From contig DATHDZ010000254.1 of NCBI GenBank assembly GCA_035318785.1, positions 1 to 45,651 of the forward strand: a DNA stretch of 45,651 nucleotides. Direction: 5' to 3'. A model generated the notes under the pieces. The model was not told where the DNA came from and did no database searches. It was given only the letters and a program-made list of their open reading frames with translations. Of the stretch, positions 8,067-15,579 are shown piece by piece; the first letter of the stretch is position 1, and each line of letters starts with the position of its first letter. Origin of the DNA: CAIYRG01 sp035318785. GTDB lineage: Bacteria; Pseudomonadota; Alphaproteobacteria; Micropepsales; Micropepsaceae. Made by a program: the position numbers and the translations under genes.

Positions 8067-10276
8067 TGCCGCCTGGATTCCACAGCGAAGCTCACCGGCG
8101 GCAGCCCACGCGCGGCTCGCTCCCACATGATGCGATAGCCATCTTCAATGTATCGCGCGAAGCGAGGGGTGTCGAACAACGGGAAGCGGTCGCGGTTGCG
8201 AGCGAGTTTTGCCTTCACGGCATCAAGCAGGGCCGGATCGCGCGCCAAACTCAGGGCCAACGCTTCGTAATCCTCGAGCGATGTCGTAATCAGCTCCGGC
8301 AGCCCAATTGCATTCAGAAGGCTTGACGCGACCCGTCCGGCAAAAGTGCTGCCCAAGCACGTAATCAGCGGAACGCCGCACCAGAGTGCGTCGCTTGCGG
8401 TGGTGTGGGCGTTGTGCGGAAGCGTGTCCAGGAAAATATCCGCAAGTTTCTCCCTCGCCAGATGATCCGCAAGCGGCATCATCGGGGCGAAGACGAGCCG
8501 CTCGGATGAAATCCCGCGTTTCTCGGCTTCGGCCATGAGGTTGCGCCTGACCACGGCGTTTCCTTCGAGCAGCCAGAGCACGCTTCCATCCACGGCTGCG
8601 AGCAGGCGCATCCAGACGTCGAAGATGTGCGGCAAGATTTTATGGTTGTTGTTGAAGCATGAGAAGATCACGCCCGTCTCGGGGAGCGCGCATTCGGAGC
8701 GACTGAAGATTCTATCGCTTACGGCCTTCTTGCGGTCGTTGGGTTGATAGGTATCGGGCAGATAGCACACGCTTTCCGAATAATGGACGCGCTCATCGTC
8801 CGGAATCACATGCGGATCGGCGATGATGTAATCCATATAGGGCGCTCCCATGGTGCCCGGATAGCCGAGATAGTTCACCTGAACGGGTGCGGGACGCATG
8901 GTGAATACCCCCGTACGGTCAAGGCCAAAATAGCCGTTGAGGTTGACGAGAATATCGATTTCCGAACGGCGAATAAATTGCGCGATCTCGGAATCCGATT
9001 GCGACATCATATCGGCAAAAACATCGAAGCCCTTCTCAAGTCGCTTCCGTAAGGGACTGCCGTCGTTCGCCCCAGTCCCAATTCCATAAATCGAGAATGC
9101 GGTCCTGTCGTGACATTCAAAAAGATCGGCCGTGAGATAGGACGTCGCTTGCTCGCGGAACTCGCCGGACATGTAGGCGATGCGGATCTCGTCATGCCGA
9201 AACTTTTCGCCCTTCCATAGCGCGGACGGATTGGGCGGATATCTATCCGCCCCATAGAGCTGGGCGCAGCACAACTGGTCTTCGGCCGATGCCCAAACCG
9301 GCAGAAGCATGAACGGTTCTGCCGCAGGCTTTCCTTCGCGCACATGGGCGACGAGCCGCGTCATTTCCTCCGACAGCGCCATCCAATCGCAAATGTGCAT
9401 CTTGGCGTGCAGACGGTAGCCTTCGAGGTAGTCCCGATCCGGTTCGAGACGGAACGCCGCGTCGTAATCGAGAAATGCCGTCTCGTAATCGCCCATGCCG
9501 AACGAAACGCTACCATGCGCCTGACGGGCAGCCGCAAAATCGGGACTTAAAGTCAGCGCCTGCTCATAGGCGGCGAGTGCTTCGGGACCCCGCCCCATCC
9601 GAATGAGCAAATTGCCGCGGTTATAATGCCTGTCGGGGTCTGTCGGGTTCAGTGCGGTTGCGCTGTCATAATCCGCCAGCGCGCTGTCATACCGCCGCAT
9701 TCTCAGGAACGTGCCGCCACGATTGTTCAGCGCGCCGAGATGCTGAGGCTCATGTTGAAGAACGCGATCATAGGCGGCAAGCGCCTCTTCCAAGCGGTCA
9801 AGATCGCGCAGCGTATTGGCTTTGTTGTAGGCGAGGGCGGTGGAGTTGGGGTCCAGAGCGAGTCCACGCTCATAGCTCACGAGCGCGTCCTGCAGCCGGT
9901 TCAGTTTCTGCAGCGCGGCTCCGCGGTTGATCAGCGCTCCGAGATGGTCGCCCCTGATGAGAAGCGCCGAATCATAGCTTTCAACCGCCTCGTCGAAGCG
10001 TTGGAGATCGAGGAGGACGTTTCCGCGATTGTAGTAGGCGCCGGCATTGGAGGGATCGGCAGAGATGGCGCGGTCGATCAGTTCTGCAGCTTCGAGAGGG
10101 TTCCCTTTTTGGGCCATCAGGATACCCAGAAACTGCAAAGCGTCCGCCTGATCGGGCGCGGTTCGCAACACTTGGCGGTACAGCCGCTCGGCTTCATCCA
10201 GCCGGCCGGCCTGATGCAATGCGGTGCCGTGGCGAAGCGCGTCGTAGATTTCGGCCGACGCGTCTTCGCTCCTCAT
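8063..10276 (-). CDS. TPR/GT41 (OGT-like) glycosyltransferase, copy 1, catalytic-position His replaced by Gln
   Basis: The protein has 737 residues and is the most divergent complete copy. About 9 TPR units (residues 8-290) precede the GT41 domain. The block that reads SADFxxHPV in copies 2 and 3 is SGEFREQAT here, putting Gln376 at the human OGT His498 position. The motif FNNNHK keeps the Lys842-equivalent Lys546 but has His in place of the usual Tyr before it. NYLGYPGTMGAPYMDY and HNAHTTASDALWCG are present. The start MRSEDAS at 10276 is chosen because its ATG overlaps the TGA of the upstream MFS gene as ATGA; a longer frame to 10363 would overlap that gene by about 90 bases. Being first after the exporter, it may be a regulatory or specialised member rather than a standard transferase. 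Confidence 0.9.
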   Translation of the reverse strand: MRSEDASAEIYDALRHGTALHQAGRLDEAERLYRQVLRTAPDQADALQFLGILMAQKGNPLEAAELIDRAISADPSNAGAYYNRGNVLLDLQRFDEAVESYDSALLIRGDHLGALINRGAALQKLNRLQDALVSYERGLALDPNSTALAYNKANTLRDLDRLEEALAAYDRVLQHEPQHLGALNNRGGTFLRMRRYDSALADYDSATALNPTDPDRHYNRGNLLIRMGRGPEALAAYEQALTLSPDFAAARQAHGSVSFGMGDYETAFLDYDAAFRLEPDRDYLEGYRLHAKMHICDWMALSEEMTRLVAHVREGKPAAEPFMLLPVWASAEDQLCCAQLYGADRYPPNPSALWKGEKFRHDEIRIAYMSGEFREQATSYLTADLFECHDRTAFSIYGIGTGANDGSPLRKRLEKGFDVFADMMSQSDSEIAQFIRRSEIDILVNLNGYFGLDRTGVFTMRPAPVQVNYLGYPGTMGAPYMDYIIADPHVIPDDERVHYSESVCYLPDTYQPNDRKKAVSDRIFSRSECALPETGVIFSCFNNNHKILPHIFDVWMRLLAAVDGSVLWLLEGNAVVRRNLMAEAEKRGISSERLVFAPMMPLADHLAREKLADIFLDTLPHNAHTTASDALWCGVPLITCLGSTFAGRVASSLLNAIGLPELITTSLEDYEALALSLARDPALLDAVKAKLARNRDRFPLFDTPRFARYIEDGYRIMWERAARGLPPVSFAVESRRQ

Positions 10277-11550
10277 GGCTTCGGCACCTCGTGAAGCTCT
10301 TCCAGATTCATCATTCCGCGCCGCCTGAGACTCATCAACGAGATGCCGGCTGCAATCAGGCACACGCCTCCGCTCATCATAAACGCATTGGATACTCCGA
10401 TCAGATCGGAGATGTAGCCCAGGAGCAGCGCACCGAGCGGAGGGCTGCCCAACGCGCCCATGGCGTAGAATGCCATCACCCGCCCCAGCATGGCATCCTC
10501 GCTTAGGGTCTGCACCTGGGTATTGCTGGAGACCGCGATACCGAGATAGGCAAAGCCCGTCGGAACCACCAAGAGAATCGCCACAAGCAGCGAATGCGCG
10601 TTGGCGAAGCCGATCAAGCTGGCGCCCAAAATCACCGCCATGATCGTAGGCGTCAGCGGCAGATGGCGCTCGGGCAGCTTGGAAACGAGGGCAGCGCCGG
10701 TAACGGCGCCGGCGCCGAAGGCGCTGATGATGTAGCCGAGACCGTCCGCTCCCTGATGCAGGATGTCCTGTGCAAAGGCCGGCATGAGGGCAAGATAGGA
10801 CGTTCCAAAACAGGAACAGACCGCCGACAGGAACAGCACCATGCGAAGGTGCGGATGGCGCGTGACATAAAGGAACCCCTGTTTCAGATCATCCCAGGGT
10901 CTGCTCGCGGGCCGCTCGCCGCGCCGTTCCAGCTTCATCAGGAACAGGCTCGTCAAAACCGCGCCGTAAGAAACGGTGTTCAACAGGAAACACAGGCCTT
11001 CTCCGATGGCCGCCACGATCACCCCACCGATCGCCGGTCCAACGGTGCGCGCGAGGTTGAACATCATGGCGTTGAAGGCGATGGCCTGGCGCAGATCCTC
11101 CCGTCCCACCATGTCCACGGTGAAGGATTGGCGGGTCGGGACTTCGATGGCGGTGATGATCCCGAGCGCGAGCGCAAGCACGATGATCGCGTTGACCTCG
11201 ATGTGATTGGTGAGCGTCAGCACGGTCAGGACGGCGGCCTGCAACATGGACAGAGCCCGGGTGACCATGAAGACGGTGCGGCGGTCGTTGCGGTCTGCGA
11301 TCATGCCGGCGAAAGGCGTGATGAAGAAGATCGGGGCCTGCGACACGAAGGAAACGACACCCAGAAGAATCAGCGAATGAGTCAACCGGTAGACAAGCCA
11401 GGCCAGAGCCACGCTCTGAATCCAGGTGCCCAGCAGGGTCACCAGCTGTCCGGCGAAGAACAGCCGGTAGTTATAATGCCGGAAAACGCGCGGAAGCCGG
11501 GCGAGCCATGCCGGCTGGGTGGATCGTTCTGGCGGTGGCTCGATGGACAT
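10273..11550 (-). CDS. MFS transporter (MFS_3 / EntS-like exporter family)
   Basis: The protein has 425 residues with about 12 predicted hydrophobic segments. After a hydrophilic N-terminus, FRHYNYRLFFAGQLVTLLGTW is typical of the MFS_3 (DUF894, enterobactin-exporter-like) group. The loop 2-3 motif A is clear in GMIADRNDRRTVF. The likely role is proton-driven export of a small molecule across the inner membrane; the substrate cannot be read from the sequence. It is the first gene of the operon containing the five TPR glycosyltransferases, and its TGA overlaps the start of copy 1. A perfect inverted repeat ends 13 bases upstream of its ATG. The 122-base gap from the histidine kinase stop could hold the operon promoter. 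Confidence 0.85.
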   Translation of the reverse strand: MSIEPPPERSTQPAWLARLPRVFRHYNYRLFFAGQLVTLLGTWIQSVALAWLVYRLTHSLILLGVVSFVSQAPIFFITPFAGMIADRNDRRTVFMVTRALSMLQAAVLTVLTLTNHIEVNAIIVLALALGIITAIEVPTRQSFTVDMVGREDLRQAIAFNAMMFNLARTVGPAIGGVIVAAIGEGLCFLLNTVSYGAVLTSLFLMKLERRGERPASRPWDDLKQGFLYVTRHPHLRMVLFLSAVCSCFGTSYLALMPAFAQDILHQGADGLGYIISAFGAGAVTGAALVSKLPERHLPLTPTIMAVILGASLIGFANAHSLLVAILLVVPTGFAYLGIAVSSNTQVQTLSEDAMLGRVMAFYAMGALGSPPLGALLLGYISDLIGVSNAFMMSGGVCLIAAGISLMSLRRRGMMNLEELHEVPKP

Positions 11551-11563
11551 GACGGGCTGAATG

Positions 11564-11587
11564 GCATCTCGCTAACGGTCGAGATGC
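11564..11587. promoter_or_regulatory. Perfect inverted repeat upstream of the MFS/glycosyltransferase operon
   Basis: GCATCTCG and CGAGATGC form two perfect 8-bp arms around an 8-base centre. The element ends 13 bases before the ATG of the MFS gene at 11550. No run of T follows on the minus strand, so it is not an obvious intrinsic terminator of the kinase gene. Its place fits either a repressor operator or an RNA hairpin near the ribosome binding site. The regulator is unknown. Confidence 0.5.
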
Positions 11588-11672
11588 TAGTAGCCCCCGC
11601 GGGTTAAGCCGTGCAAGGCCGTAGGAGGCCGGAATAGCCAGGCTGCCGTGGGAACCTGGGCTGAAAGAAGAA

Positions 11673-13724
11673 CTAAGCCGCGGCGCCCTTTGTGGCAGCG
11701 AAATCCACATCGGCAAGGCGTCCCGGCAATGTGACCTTCACCCTTGTCCCCACAGCCAGTTCGCTGTCCAAGGTGATCGTGCCTCCATGAAGCTCCACGA
11801 GCCTCTTGGTGATGGCCAAGCCCAATCCGGTGCCCTCGTGCCGCCGCCTGATGCTGGAATCGACCTGACGGAAGGGCTCGAACACGGTGGGAATATGCTC
11901 TTGGGCGATTCCGATGCCCGTATCGCTGACGGCGAACTCGACCATGGAATCCGCGGCGTTCACCTCGACCGTCACGCGACCGCCGCGCGGCGTGAACTTT
12001 ACGGCATTGGCGAGCAGATTGATGGCAATCTGGCGTACCGCTCTTTCGTCCGCGGTAAACCTGACATCGGCGCTGGGGAATATGGATCGAAGTTCGACGC
12101 CGGCCTTCGCTGCGGCTGGGGAGATGATGGTGAGCGCACCCTGCACCATCTCCCGCAAATCGATCGTCCGCACATCCAGGACGTAACTTCCCGCTTCGAT
12201 CTTTGAAAGGTCGAGGATCTCCGAAATCAGCGCGAGCAAGTGCCGTCCGCTGACGTGGATCGAGCCGGCATATTCGGCATATTTCTCCGCCGCCGAAGCA
12301 GTGCGGCCGAAGACGCCATCGCGGATCACTTCAGAGAAGCCAAGTATGGCGTTGAGGGGCGTTCGCAGTTCATGGCTCATGGTGGCCAGGAATTGCGACT
12401 TTAGACGACTTGCCGATTCGGCGGACAATTTGGCCTCGGCAAGTTCGCGTTCGCGCTCCTTCAAAGCGGAAACATCTGAGAAAGTGAGGACCATGCCGCC
12501 ATCGGAGAGGCCGCACGCCGCGACGAGATACCAGGAGCCGCCAATTTCGATTTCCCGCATTTCGCCCGTGTCGACAAGGCGACGCAGGATTTCCGGGGAG
12601 ATGGCTTCGACATTCAGGGATGTTGTCAGAAACGGACAGAAGGCGCGGCCGAACGGGAGGCGTTTTTCTTTCGCGGAGGCCAGAGTTCTCAACGCCAAAT
12701 TGCCGCTCACCAGATGGAGTTGTGAATCCACGAGTGCAACGGCGCAAGGCGCGGCATCCATCGCTTCGATGAGGCGGCGTTCGGCGCGGCGCGCAGCCTC
12801 CCGCGCCACCATCTCCCTTGTGACGTCGCGGGCCGTTCCGCGATAGCCGGTGAAGTGTCCATCGTGGTCGACGGCCGGCTTGCCGCTCACGGAGACATAA
12901 AGGGTTTCGCCGTCGTCACCCTTGAGATCAAGCCTCAAACGAAAGCGCTGCCGGGCCGAAAGATACTGTCTCAGTGAGCGCCAGCCGTCTTCGGCGACAC
13001 CAGGGGGAACGCGCCCTTCGGGTCCAGGAGTCAGCAAAGACGGCAACCGGGTGACGAGGTCCGACTCTGCTGCGGAACTCACCTCGACATGGCAAAGCGT
13101 GTGATCCATCTCCCAGAAACAGTCCGAAGATGCCTCGGCGAAATCCTGGAAGCGCATGCGGCTTTCCATGATCTCGCGTTGGGCACGCATGCGTTCGGAG
13201 ATATCGCGCACCATCCAGAGCTGGCGCTGACCATCGGCCATCTCAAGATCGGTGCAGGTAAACTCCACGGGAAACACGCGGCCGTCCAGCGTTGTGCCCG
13301 AAAGGTCCGGCAGTCCGCCGGCAGGATATTCGCCCTGCGCAACCTGGTCGGCCTCGGCGCCGAGCAACTGTCCAATCGAGAGGCCGGCAAGGCCACCCGG
13401 CCGCGCGCCGAATTGCTTCTCGGCAGCGGCGTTTGCAATGGCCACACTGCCGCCTTGCCCAATCACCAACATGCCTTCCGATGCATTGTCGAGGATCGCG
13501 GCCAACACGGCGTCGTGCTCGCGCTTGGCCTGCGCGTTGGCCGCCTTGAGTTCCTCCTCCATCAACGTCGCGGCGCGATCGTTCAACCGCCGCTCGCGAT
13601 CGAATTCGGCATAGGTCTGATCGACGATCGCGCTGAACGCGAGGAGATCGACCTCCTTGCTGTCGCTTTTCGCGGCCGTCCGTAATTGACGGAGAAGGAG
13701 TTTATGCACCAGTTCTCTCGCCAA
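11673..13724 (-). CDS. Triple-PAS sensor histidine kinase, partner of FIST protein (NahK-like)
   Basis: The protein has 683 residues and no transmembrane segment. The N-terminal helix (LLLRQLRTA, then a coiled coil to about residue 75) resembles kinases paired with FIST proteins. PAS-like domains lie at about 70-180, 190-305 and 318-422. HisKA contains FLATMSHELRTPLNAI with phospho-acceptor His451. The ATPase domain shows LLANAVKFTP, DTGIGIA and EGTGLGLAI. There is no receiver domain, so phosphotransfer must go to a separate protein. The start overlaps the end of the FIST gene by 23 bases, so the two are co-translated. In NosP/NahK systems the FIST protein controls kinase activity in response to nitric oxide; here that is an inference from gene order and domains. 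Confidence 0.93.
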   Translation of the reverse strand: MARELVHKLLLRQLRTAAKSDSKEVDLLAFSAIVDQTYAEFDRERRLNDRAATLMEEELKAANAQAKREHDAVLAAILDNASEGMLVIGQGGSVAIANAAAEKQFGARPGGLAGLSIGQLLGAEADQVAQGEYPAGGLPDLSGTTLDGRVFPVEFTCTDLEMADGQRQLWMVRDISERMRAQREIMESRMRFQDFAEASSDCFWEMDHTLCHVEVSSAAESDLVTRLPSLLTPGPEGRVPPGVAEDGWRSLRQYLSARQRFRLRLDLKGDDGETLYVSVSGKPAVDHDGHFTGYRGTARDVTREMVAREAARRAERRLIEAMDAAPCAVALVDSQLHLVSGNLALRTLASAKEKRLPFGRAFCPFLTTSLNVEAISPEILRRLVDTGEMREIEIGGSWYLVAACGLSDGGMVLTFSDVSALKERERELAEAKLSAESASRLKSQFLATMSHELRTPLNAILGFSEVIRDGVFGRTASAAEKYAEYAGSIHVSGRHLLALISEILDLSKIEAGSYVLDVRTIDLREMVQGALTIISPAAAKAGVELRSIFPSADVRFTADERAVRQIAINLLANAVKFTPRGGRVTVEVNAADSMVEFAVSDTGIGIAQEHIPTVFEPFRQVDSSIRRRHEGTGLGLAITKRLVELHGGTITLDSELAVGTRVKVTLPGRLADVDFAATKGAAA

Positions 13725-14835
13725 ACACGGTGATGGTCATCGTCTGATTGTGGAGTTCGGCGCAGTCGGTGGCCGCGTGCGGCGACACCTCGCCATAGGA
13801 ATAGAAGCCGGTCAGCGCCGTACCGTCGCCGAACACATCCTTGACTGCCTCCACCTCCTCGCAGATGCGCTGGCCCAGAAGCAATTTGCGGCCGATGCAG
13901 CTCACGAGCACGGCGACGCGATCGCCCGGCGGGGTCATAGCTGCCTGATGCGCCGCGTCGGCGGCTCCTTCGATCAGCCGGTCGAAATTGCCGCGCATCA
14001 ATTGCGCGCTGTAGCCTTGGGGCATGTCCCCGGCAAACGTCATTGTGCGCTCCTTTTCGTCGATTGCGACGATGGTGCGGGTCAATGCTTCGTTCGGACG
14101 ATCCGGCGGAAAGACTTTCAGCGGAAACAACAGCGCACTGCCGGGCAGCCGCTCGGCATCGTCGCCCAGATAATGCTTGTACAGGTCCAGCGCAGGCTTT
14201 CCGTTCAACTCGTAAAGCACATTGCCCTTGGAACGCGTGATCTGGCGCTCCGGACCGAACACGTCCCAACCGCCGGCGCTGCCGTGGCCGACGGCGATCG
14301 CATCGCCGTAGAATCCCACAGCCGCGACGCGCCCGGGTGCTGGCGCATCGTTCAAACCGACATAGGTCGTGCCAAAGCGCGGGCCGTCGCCGGCGAGACC
14401 GCCGGTGATCACCACGTTATTTCCGGTATGAGCGCGCACACCGCGGATGAGTTCGCTGCCGTTCACGCGCGTGCCGTCGGAAAGGAGGAAGATCGTCTTC
14501 AGGTCGGGCGCGGCAAGGCTCTGGCCGATCGTCTTGCCTGCATTAAAAGAGCCGCTCGCATTTTCGACAGTCGCGTCAGCACATTTCAATCGCGTGCGAT
14601 CGAATGACAGCGATGTCAGCGAGAGACTCTCGTCGAGAACATCAGACCCATGAATCTCGCCGCCGGTGCTGCAGCCCAGGACGATCGCGCCGGGATGACG
14701 GCGCAACACATCGTTCCACAAGCTCTTGTCGGTGACAGCGCTCGTGCCTCCGAAGGCGAGCAAAAGATCGGCCGAGCCTCCGGACAATCCCGTCCAGCCC
14801 TGATGTGCCGTCCACAATGATTGTTGCGCGCGCAT
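13702..14835 (-). CDS. FIST N/C domain sensor protein (NosP-like)
   Basis: The protein has 377 residues. FIST_N spans about residues 25-220, with the hallmark GCSTGGEI near residue 55 and the glycine-rich ITGGLAGDG. FIST_C follows and ends near the C-terminus. There is no signal peptide or membrane helix, so the protein is cytoplasmic. FIST domains bind small ligands, and some (NosP) bind haem and sense nitric oxide; no haem ligand can be assigned from sequence alone. It overlaps the downstream histidine kinase by 23 bases and is the first gene of this two-gene unit. A purine-rich GGGTGGGGG lies just before the start at 14835. Confidence 0.9.
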   Translation of the reverse strand: MRAQQSLWTAHQGWTGLSGGSADLLLAFGGTSAVTDKSLWNDVLRRHPGAIVLGCSTGGEIHGSDVLDESLSLTSLSFDRTRLKCADATVENASGSFNAGKTIGQSLAAPDLKTIFLLSDGTRVNGSELIRGVRAHTGNNVVITGGLAGDGPRFGTTYVGLNDAPAPGRVAAVGFYGDAIAVGHGSAGGWDVFGPERQITRSKGNVLYELNGKPALDLYKHYLGDDAERLPGSALLFPLKVFPPDRPNEALTRTIVAIDEKERTMTFAGDMPQGYSAQLMRGNFDRLIEGAADAAHQAAMTPPGDRVAVLVSCIGRKLLLGQRICEEVEAVKDVFGDGTALTGFYSYGEVSPHAATDCAELHNQTMTITVFGERTGA

Positions 14836-14876
14836 ATGTCCCCCACCCGCGATGTCTTTTCATCGGCATTCCCCGA

Positions 14877-14899
14877 TTGTGCGACGATAAAGGGCACAA
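14877..14899. promoter_or_regulatory. Short inverted repeat upstream of FIST gene
   Basis: TTGTGC and GCACAA form 6-bp arms separated by 11 bases, 42 bases upstream of the FIST start and inside the 135-base gap before lutC. The position suits an operator or promoter element of the FIST/kinase unit. The arms are short, so this could be chance. Confidence 0.3.
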
Positions 14900-14970
14900 C
14901 TTAACGGCGCGTTTAGTCAGGGCTTCGCCGGTAAGGTAAATGGAGGGTAATGGATGGCCGCGCGGAAAGG

Positions 14971-15579
14971 TTACCCGGCGATCAGGATATGTACGTCCCG
15001 CGGACCATGCGCGCCCAATTCTATCGTCTGCTCGATGTCGGCGGTGCGCGAGGGCCCGGTCACGAGATTGAGCGTGGCCGGCATCCTTGGTTGGGCAGCA
15101 AGAAGCGCAATGATATCTTCGAAGCGCGGCAAAATGTCCGTGCGCATCACCAGCGCGAATTCGCAGCCGGGCCGAAAATGCCAAGACGAAGGGCTGCGCG
15201 GTCCCGACAGGAACACCAGCGTGCCGGTCTCCGCGATTCCGTAATCGGCCGCCGCAGCTGCGCATTCATCTCCGTTGGGCGGAGCCGCCGACAGGATCAG
15301 CCCCGGCGCGCGCGTCCACGGAAGTGCGTTGATCGGCGAAGCCTCCGGGACATGCAGAAGCGGAGGAAGTCGTCTCTCCGTCATGATCGCCCAGATCGAT
15401 GTGGGCACGTCATCCGCGGATTCGATTTCATGCACATGCGCGACACTGGCTTTCGCTTTCGCGATAAAATGGGAAACAGGATCGCCGGTCCAGGAAGGAA
15501 GTCCATAATCCGGAATCGGGCGCGTAGCCGGCCGCCCTCTTGCGATCGATTGCAGGATGGCTTCGCGCGCGCCGCTCAT
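14971..15579 (-). CDS. lutC: LutC, LUD-domain lactate utilization protein C
   Basis: The protein has 202 residues. The C-terminal LUD signature NLVTGPSRTADIE, then LGAHGPRDVHILI, is diagnostic for LutC/YkgG. With LutA and LutB it forms the cytoplasmic iron-sulfur complex that oxidises L-lactate to pyruvate. The start MSGAREAI at 15579 is chosen because its ATG overlaps the TGA of lutB as ATGA; an open frame continues upstream to 15885 but would lie inside lutB. It is the last gene of the lut operon. The central region is rich in proline and alanine, as usual for alphaproteobacterial members. Confidence 0.9.
   Translation of the reverse strand: MSGAREAILQSIARGRPATRPIPDYGLPSWTGDPVSHFIAKAKASVAHVHEIESADDVPTSIWAIMTERRLPPLLHVPEASPINALPWTRAPGLILSAAPPNGDECAAAAADYGIAETGTLVFLSGPRSPSSWHFRPGCEFALVMRTDILPRFEDIIALLAAQPRMPATLNLVTGPSRTADIEQTIELGAHGPRDVHILIAG

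Noticed and set aside
1..10276. Regular ~102-base DNA periodicity that could be read as tandem repeats or a CRISPR-like array
   Set aside because: It is the coding periodicity of 34-residue TPR units; the DNA units are diverged and there are no spacers.
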